A DNA stretch of 64,000 bases from Avena insularis. Lineage: Eukaryota > Streptophyta > Magnoliopsida > Poales > Poaceae. The stretch is from positions 349,626,329 through 349,690,328 of the forward strand of contig CM042686.1 in the NCBI GenBank assembly GCA_023614405.1. Direction: 5' to 3'. Within the stretch, counting starts at the first letter, position 1. Every line of letters begins with the position of its first letter. The translations under genes were made by a program, and so were the position numbers. This document shows positions 59,305-64,000 of this stretch, one piece after another. The notes beneath the pieces were generated by a model that saw nothing but the letters and a program-made list of their open reading frames with translations, made no database searches and was not told the DNA's origin.

Positions 59305-60266
59305 TCATAACAGGATTTCCGTATAGTTCAGGTGTTGCACGTGTCCTCTTGACCTGCGAGGTTTAGTAGTGCCATCTTCCGGAGTTTCGTGATCATTATC
59401 ATTAGTTCCCTCTTCATTCGGTGAAGTCAACTCTGGAACAATTTTCGGCGCTGCACCACTTGTCGTTTCATGAAGAGAAGGTTCAATAACCTCTTTGAGT
59501 TCTACCTTCCAACTACACACACCTTTCGCGAAAACTCTTTCTCTAGAAAGGATCCATTCTTAGCAACGAAAACCTTGCCCTCGGATCTGTGATAGAAGGA
59601 ATACCCAATAGTTTCCTTACGGTATCCGATGAAGACGCAATTTTCCGCTTTGGGTTCGAGTTTATCCAGCAGAAGTTTCTTCACATAAACATCACAACTC
59701 CAAACTTTAATAAATGACAGCTTAGGTTTGTTTCCAAACCACAATTCAAACGGTGTCATTTCAACATATTTAGATGGTGCCCGATTTAAAGTGAATGCAG
59801 CGGTTTCTAGTGCATAACCCCAAAATGACAGTGGCAAGTTAGTCAGAGACATCATAGATCGAACCATATCTAATAAAGTACGATTACGATGTTTTGACAC
59901 ACCATTATGTTGTGGTGTTCTGGCAGGTGTGATTTGTGAAACTATTCCACACTCTTTCATATGTGCGCTAAACTTGTAACTTACATACTCACCTCCATGG
60001 TCAGACCGCAGAAATTTAATATTTCTATTATGATGATTTTCCACTTCATTCTGAACTTCCTTGAACTTTTCAAAGGTTTTAGACTTGTGTTTCATCAAAT
60101 AGATATACCCGTATCTACTCAAATCATCCGTGAAAGTAACAAAATAACGATATCCACCTCGCACCGACACACTCATTGGACCACATACATCAGTATGTAT
60201 GATTTCCAATAAATCTGTCGCCTGTTCCATTGAACCGGAAAATGGCGTTCTATTCATCTTGCCCAT
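59305..60266 (-). pseudogene. Copia-E integrase core and linker
   Basis: From 60266 to 59502 the frame reads LLEIIHTDVCGPMSVSVRGG (first catalytic Asp), FTDDLSRYGYIYLMKHKS, IKFLRSDHGGEYVSYKF (second Asp) and TPQHNGVSKHRNRTLLDMV. In the last block the catalytic glutamate, normally after GVS, is lysine. The C-terminal part CVFIGYRKETIGYSFYHRSE is intact. The linker to RT (59305-59520) follows in another frame. Integrase inserts the cDNA; the E-to-K change alone would abolish catalysis. Confidence 0.92.
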
Positions 60267-60290
60267 AAGGCATGGCGCACATGTATCAAA

Positions 60291-60990
60291 TCATTCAAAA
60301 TCAAGTGATTCCACAAGTCCATCAGAATGGAGTTTCTTCATGCGTTTAACACCAATATGACCTAGACGGCAGTGCCACATATATGCAGATATATCATCAA
60401 CAAGTTTAATCCTTTTAGTGTCAACATTATGAATATGTGCAACACTATTATCGAGATCCAATAGAAATAAACCATTCATCACAGGTGCATGACCATAAAA
60501 GATATCATTCATATAAATCGAACAACCATTGTTTCGGACTTAAATGAATAACCACTTCGCATCAAACACAATCCTGGTATAATGTTCATGCTCAGTGCAG
60601 GCACCAAATAACAATTATTCATAATTATAACTAATCCCGACGGTAGGTGGAGAGGCAGCGTTCCGACGGTGATCACATCAACGCTTGATCCATTGCCGAC
60701 ACGCATTGTAACCTCATCCCTTGCTAGCTGTCGCTTGTTCCGCAGCCCCTGAATCGAGTTACATATATTAGCAACCGATCTTGTATCAAATACCGAGGTG
60801 CTACTGCGAGTACTAGTCAAGTACACATCAATAACATGTATATCATATATACCTTTTTTTCTCTTGCCGGCTTTCTTGGCTGCCAAATAATTGGGGCAGT
60901 TGCGCTTCCAATGGCTAGTTCCCTTGCAATAGTAGCACTCGGTATCAGACTTAGGGCCAGCTCGGGATTTCTTTTTAGGCGTGGCAACAT
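60291..60990 (-). pseudogene. Copia-E zinc knuckle, protease and GAG-pre-integrase region
   Basis: A CCHC knuckle CYYCKGTSHWKRNC lies at about 60895-60936. Protease follows: SVFDTRSVANICNSIQGL, in which the active-site D-T-G reads D-T-R. Then come MNIIPGLCLMRSGYSF and, in segment 60291-60512, the GAG-pre-integrase domain with YMWHCRLGHIGVKRMKKLHS; the histidines pair with a CAPC block just downstream (about 60270-60283) to form the integrase HHCC zinc site. Stops at 60509 and 60291 break the frame. Confidence 0.87.
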
Positions 60991-61015
60991 ATTTGCCACC
61001 CTTCTTTCCCTTCTG

Positions 61016-61680
61016 CTATCCCTTCTTGTCTTTCTTGAAACCGGTGGTCTTATTGATCATCAACACTTCATGCTCTTTCTTGATCTCCACCTTTGCAGTC
61101 TTAAGCATTAACAGAAGCTCGGGGAGAGACATATTCGTGCCCTGCATATTATAGTTCATCATGAAGCTCTTGTAGCTAGGTGGGAGAGATTGGAGAACAC
61201 GATGTATGCCTAAGTCAATGGGAATTGTTATTCGCAAGGACACAAGCCTATCGACGTACCCATACATTTTGAGTACGTGCTCGCTAATGGAGATGTTCTC
61301 TTCCATCATGCAGCTAAAGAACTTTTCAGAAGCATTATAACTCTCTACGGCAGCATGGTATCTAAAATCATTTTCAATTCACCCATGGTATCAAAGGCAT
61401 TGCCATTTTCAAAACGCTTTCGAAGTTCCGATTCTAGCTTATACAGTATGCCGCAATGAACTAATTTGTGGTCCTCCTAACGAGTCAAATAGACGTTCTT
61501 TTCCTCGTCAGGGGCATCAGGAGCTGGTGGAGGGCCTAGTGGCGCTTCTACCACATATAGCTTGTGTGCAGCATTGAGGAGAATCCTCAAATTCATGGCC
61601 CAGTTGGTAAAGTTGCTACCATTCGTCGCAAATTTCTCTTTCTCCATGAACACATTGAAATTAAAAGCAGGTGGTGCCAT
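61016..61680 (-). pseudogene. Copia-E gag (UBN2-like)
   Basis: ATG at 61680 opens MAPPAFNFNVFMEKEKFATN followed by GSNFTNWAMNLRILL, the typical Copia gag start. After stops around 61477 the second half (61016-61309) has MMEENISISEHVLKMYGYVD, then LPPSYKSFMMNYNM and LPELLLMLKTAKVEIKKEHE. Gag would build the particle. The middle section is in the same region but closed by stops. Confidence 0.87.
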
Positions 61681-62497
61681 CTACAATAGAATTTGTAAAG
61701 TTTATACTAAGTTTATGATAGATCGAGTTCAACTAATCCAAATTGTGAATGAACTCCCACTCATAAACAACATCCCTCGTGTCTTTTTGGTGATTACATG
61801 AACCAAATCCACTACACCAATTCTGATCATCACGTGAGTCGGTGTAGCTTCAAAGGCGAGCATCAATATGGGCATCATATCAACTATATGATTCATTCTT
61901 AACCTTTCGGTCCGTGTTCCGAGGCCATGTCTGTACATGCTAGGCTCGCCAAGTAAGAACCTTAGTACTGGCGTGTGTAAAACTGTCTTACACCCGTTGT
62001 ATGAAAGTGTAGTGTCGAGTACACTCGATCATCATGTGATGTCTCAAAACACGATCCATAGAATGGTGCATACTTAAGGAAGAACACATTTTTATCTTGA
62101 TATCTAAATGAGGGATCATCTTATAATGCTACTAAAATTCCAAAGTAAGAATATAAGATGCAAACATCATATGTGTAAAGTGAAATGATATGGTATATGC
62201 ATTTGATCACTATCATATGCATCGTGGTATGATATTTATCATTCCTTTGTCTGTAAGGCCAAGGTCTATGGAATTTACATGTTAGGTGTGTTGTAAGAGT
62301 ATCAACTATACATCAACTTACAACATTACCATATCATGACACCAGCCCAGCAACAATCTAAACTAGACGATTCTAATTTATCCATTGCAAGTTTTACATG
62401 GCTTAGGCTTTCGAAGATAGAACTGGTATTACCTGCAAACATGGAACCACAATGATGATGACTAAATTATTGGCAACTCGTTGTAAATCAGATATTG
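61681..62497 (-). other. Copia-E leader
   Basis: A non-coding leader between the truncated LTR and gag. It carries AGCCTAGCATGTACAGACAT (minus strand, about 61923-61942), which matches the Copia-A leader near 24505. The primer site expected at its start is absent because of the deletion. Confidence 0.75.
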
Positions 62498-63643
62498 ATG
62501 AAGCTCCAATCACATAAATCTAGCTTCCACTCAAATTCCCACTCACATGCATTAAATTTCCACCAAATTTAATGCAACTCTCATTTAATAAAACTCTTTT
62601 ATTTATTTTATTCAGAATTTTTTTAACTAATTTAATTAACAAACATTCAGATAAAACCCCCTGCAACATTTCAATATCACATGTAGAACCAATTTCAACA
62701 ATTTCACCTGAAACAATTCCGGTGTCCATTGAAATAATTCTAGCGCTTTGCAATTCTTTCGTCTAGAACATATTTGCTCTAAATGGTGATTGGCAACCCT
62801 TAAGTGTGTCACCCTACGGTTTGCGAATAATGCAGACATGATCGAGACCCCTCTCAGATCAATAATCAGAAGCGGGACCTGGAGATCCATTCTGACTCCT
62901 ACACATTCAACGACGACTTCTGTGATTGTGAGAACCTTTAATGCTAGTAACTTAATACCTTTGTCTCGTGATATATTGCATGTCCGAGATTCGATCATCG
63001 GTATCCAAATACCTAGTTTGATCTCGTTACCGACATGCACTCGTTTCTCGTTCCCGTGATATAACATTCTAGTGATCATATCACTTGCTTGCAAGCTATT
63101 CTTAATGTGATATCACCGAGAGGGCCTAGAGTATATCTATCCGTCATCGGGATGGACAAATCCCACTCTTGATCCATGAGCATCTACATAGCACCTTTGT
63201 AGCACTAAACCCACCTTCATAGTCACCCTTTCATGGTGTGATGTTTGATGTTATCAAGATACTCTTCCGGTGTTAGTGATTAACATGATCTCATGGTCTA
63301 AGGACTAGGATTACTTCGTATGATGTTATAGAAATATAAACACAATGACTTTTATCGTAATGCTATACTTTGGATGAATGTTCATCACATCATTTCACAA
63401 ATGGTGTGACCTCGTTATTAACGACATCCAATCTCCATGATTAGGAAACTTTGATCATCTCGTTAATCAACGAGCTAGTTTAAAGAGAGCCATAACTAGG
63501 AACTTTCTATTTGTTTATTAAACACACATGTATTAATGTTTCCATATTAATACAATTGTAGCATGCAAAATAAACATCTATCATATACTTGGAATACATA
63601 TAATAACAACTTTATTATTGCCTCTTAGGGCATATTCCCTTCA
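62498..63643 (-). mobile_element. Copia-E 5' LTR, truncated (1146 bp)
   Basis: It aligns with 56543-57676 of the 3' LTR but lacks the part equivalent to 56037-56542, which includes the TATA-like motif, transcription start region and U5. The junction lies at a shared GAAGCTCCA word near 62500. Confidence 0.88.
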
Positions 63644-63648
63644 ATTAG

Positions 63649-64000
63649 TAATGCCTTTTGGGTTAATTAATGCACCTACTACTTTCATGAGATTAATGAA
63701 CCATGTATTAAGGATTTTTATTGGCAAGTTTTTGGTTGTGTATTTTGATGACATATTAATCTAAAGCCGCAATGAACATGAACATAGTGATCATATTAGA
63801 CATGTCCCATGTGTTACGACATGCTAGCCTATATGGTAATCTTGAAAAGTGTACCTTTTGCAAAGATAAGGTCAAATTTCTAGGATATGTTGTCTCTAAA
63901 CATGGAGTAGAGGAATATTCATCTAAAATTGAAGCAATTCAAAATTGGCCTACTCCCATGAACGTGAGTCAAGTATGAAGTTTTCATGGTCTAGCTAGTT
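63649..64000 (+). pseudogene. Gypsy-D reverse transcriptase, continuation
   Basis: After Copia-E the RT resumes at once: [20 protein letters not shown], then [14 protein letters not shown] with the YFDD active site at about 63741-63752, then a stop and frameshift. SLYGNLEKCTFCKDKVKFLG with YVVSKHGVE follows in another frame (63772-63978), ending near IEAIQNWPTPMNVSQV. The sequence runs off the right edge before RNase H. Confidence 0.9.

Larger units (their letters stand above)
56037..63643 (-). mobile_element. Copia-E: Ty1/copia retrotransposon with truncated 5' LTR
   Basis: The element runs right to left: partial 5' LTR (62498-63643), leader, gag, zinc knuckle, protease, integrase, RT, RNase H, polypurine tract, 3' LTR (56037-57676). 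Target duplication is GTTAG (56032-56036) and ATTAG (63644-63648) with one G/A difference. It splits the Gypsy-D RT between its SGY and MPFG blocks. About 505 bases of the 5' LTR 3' end and the primer site are deleted. Coding is broken by many stops. The LTR is Angela/BARE-like, while pol resembles a widespread grass Copia lineage. Confidence 0.92.
37655..64000 (+). mobile_element. Gypsy-D: Ty3/gypsy retrotransposon split by Gypsy-C and Copia-E
   Basis: After removal of the two insertions the plus strand reads: LTR-like region (37655-38088 plus 51836-52511), tRNA-iMet primer site, leader, gag with CCHC knuckle, protease, RT up to 56031, then RT again from 63649 to the window end. Both insertions are flanked by near-perfect 5-bp duplications (GCACA/GCGCA and GTTAG/ATTAG), which shows that the flanks were once joined. 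Coding is decayed: a stop in the gag N-terminus, one frameshift near 54040, about a dozen in-frame stops after that and a two-base shift near 56000. Its remaining RT, RNase H and integrase lie beyond the right edge. Confidence 0.88.

Overview
This window is plant nuclear DNA, almost certainly from a Pooideae grass, most likely Triticeae (wheat, barley, Aegilops or rye) and possibly oat. The evidence is the kind of repeats seen: Athila-type Gypsy elements with a tRNA-Asp primer site, Angela/BARE-like Copia LTRs that begin with a (G)GAGATATGCCC(A/T)(A/G)GAGG block, a CACTA terminus ending in CTTGTAG, and Stowaway MITEs with CTCCCTCC ends. Family names are from recognition of sequence style and were not checked against a database. 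I found no intact host gene, no rRNA gene and no CRISPR array. Nearly all coding potential is decayed retrotransposon gag-pol.

Layout. (1) 1-7590: Gypsy-A, minus strand, Athila-like. Its 5' LTR, tRNA-Asp PBS, gag, protease, RT, RNase H, integrase and a small extra 3' reading frame are present; its 3' LTR lies left of the window. (2) 7591-31748: Copia-A, plus strand, largely non-coding. It hosts a 15.6-kb non-autonomous LARD-like element (8156-23747) whose two LTRs (6516 and 6588 bp) dwarf a 2488-bp non-coding interior. Its 3' LTR (27766-31748) is interrupted by a Stowaway MITE and by a 1590-bp solo Gypsy LTR with target duplication GCGCG. (3) 31749-37654: a mosaic with no long element, holding a tRNA-like sequence, a two-copy tandem repeat, a CACTA end, a decayed 'putative gypsy-type transposon' (PF04195-like) frame, a Gypsy LTR fragment, two small MITEs and a GC-rich stretch I cannot assign. 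(4) about 37655-64000: Gypsy-D, plus strand, split twice. Gypsy-C (38089-51830), which carries gag and protease but no RT or integrase, sits in its 5' LTR. Copia-E (56037-63643, minus) sits inside its RT. Gypsy-C itself carries a 1701-bp solo Copia LTR (44069-45769) and a 3938-bp solo LTR (47184-51121).

How the parts relate. The nesting gives a relative order: Copia-A and Gypsy-D are the oldest layer; LARD, Gypsy-C, Copia-E and probably Gypsy-A came next; solo LTRs and the MITE inside them came last. LTR boundaries were cross-checked by TG...CA ends, 5-bp target duplications, PBS and polypurine tracts. The two Gypsy-C LTRs come out at exactly 1599 bp each once the nested insertion is removed. 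Most polyprotein frames are closed by in-frame stops and a few frameshifts, and several catalytic residues are lost, so none of these elements appears autonomous today. The most unusual items are the LARD-like element with 6.5-kb LTRs, the small coiled-coil-like 3' frame of Gypsy-A, a pol C-terminal tail located inside the Gypsy-D LTR region, and GC-rich inverted repeats shared by two different Gypsy groups.
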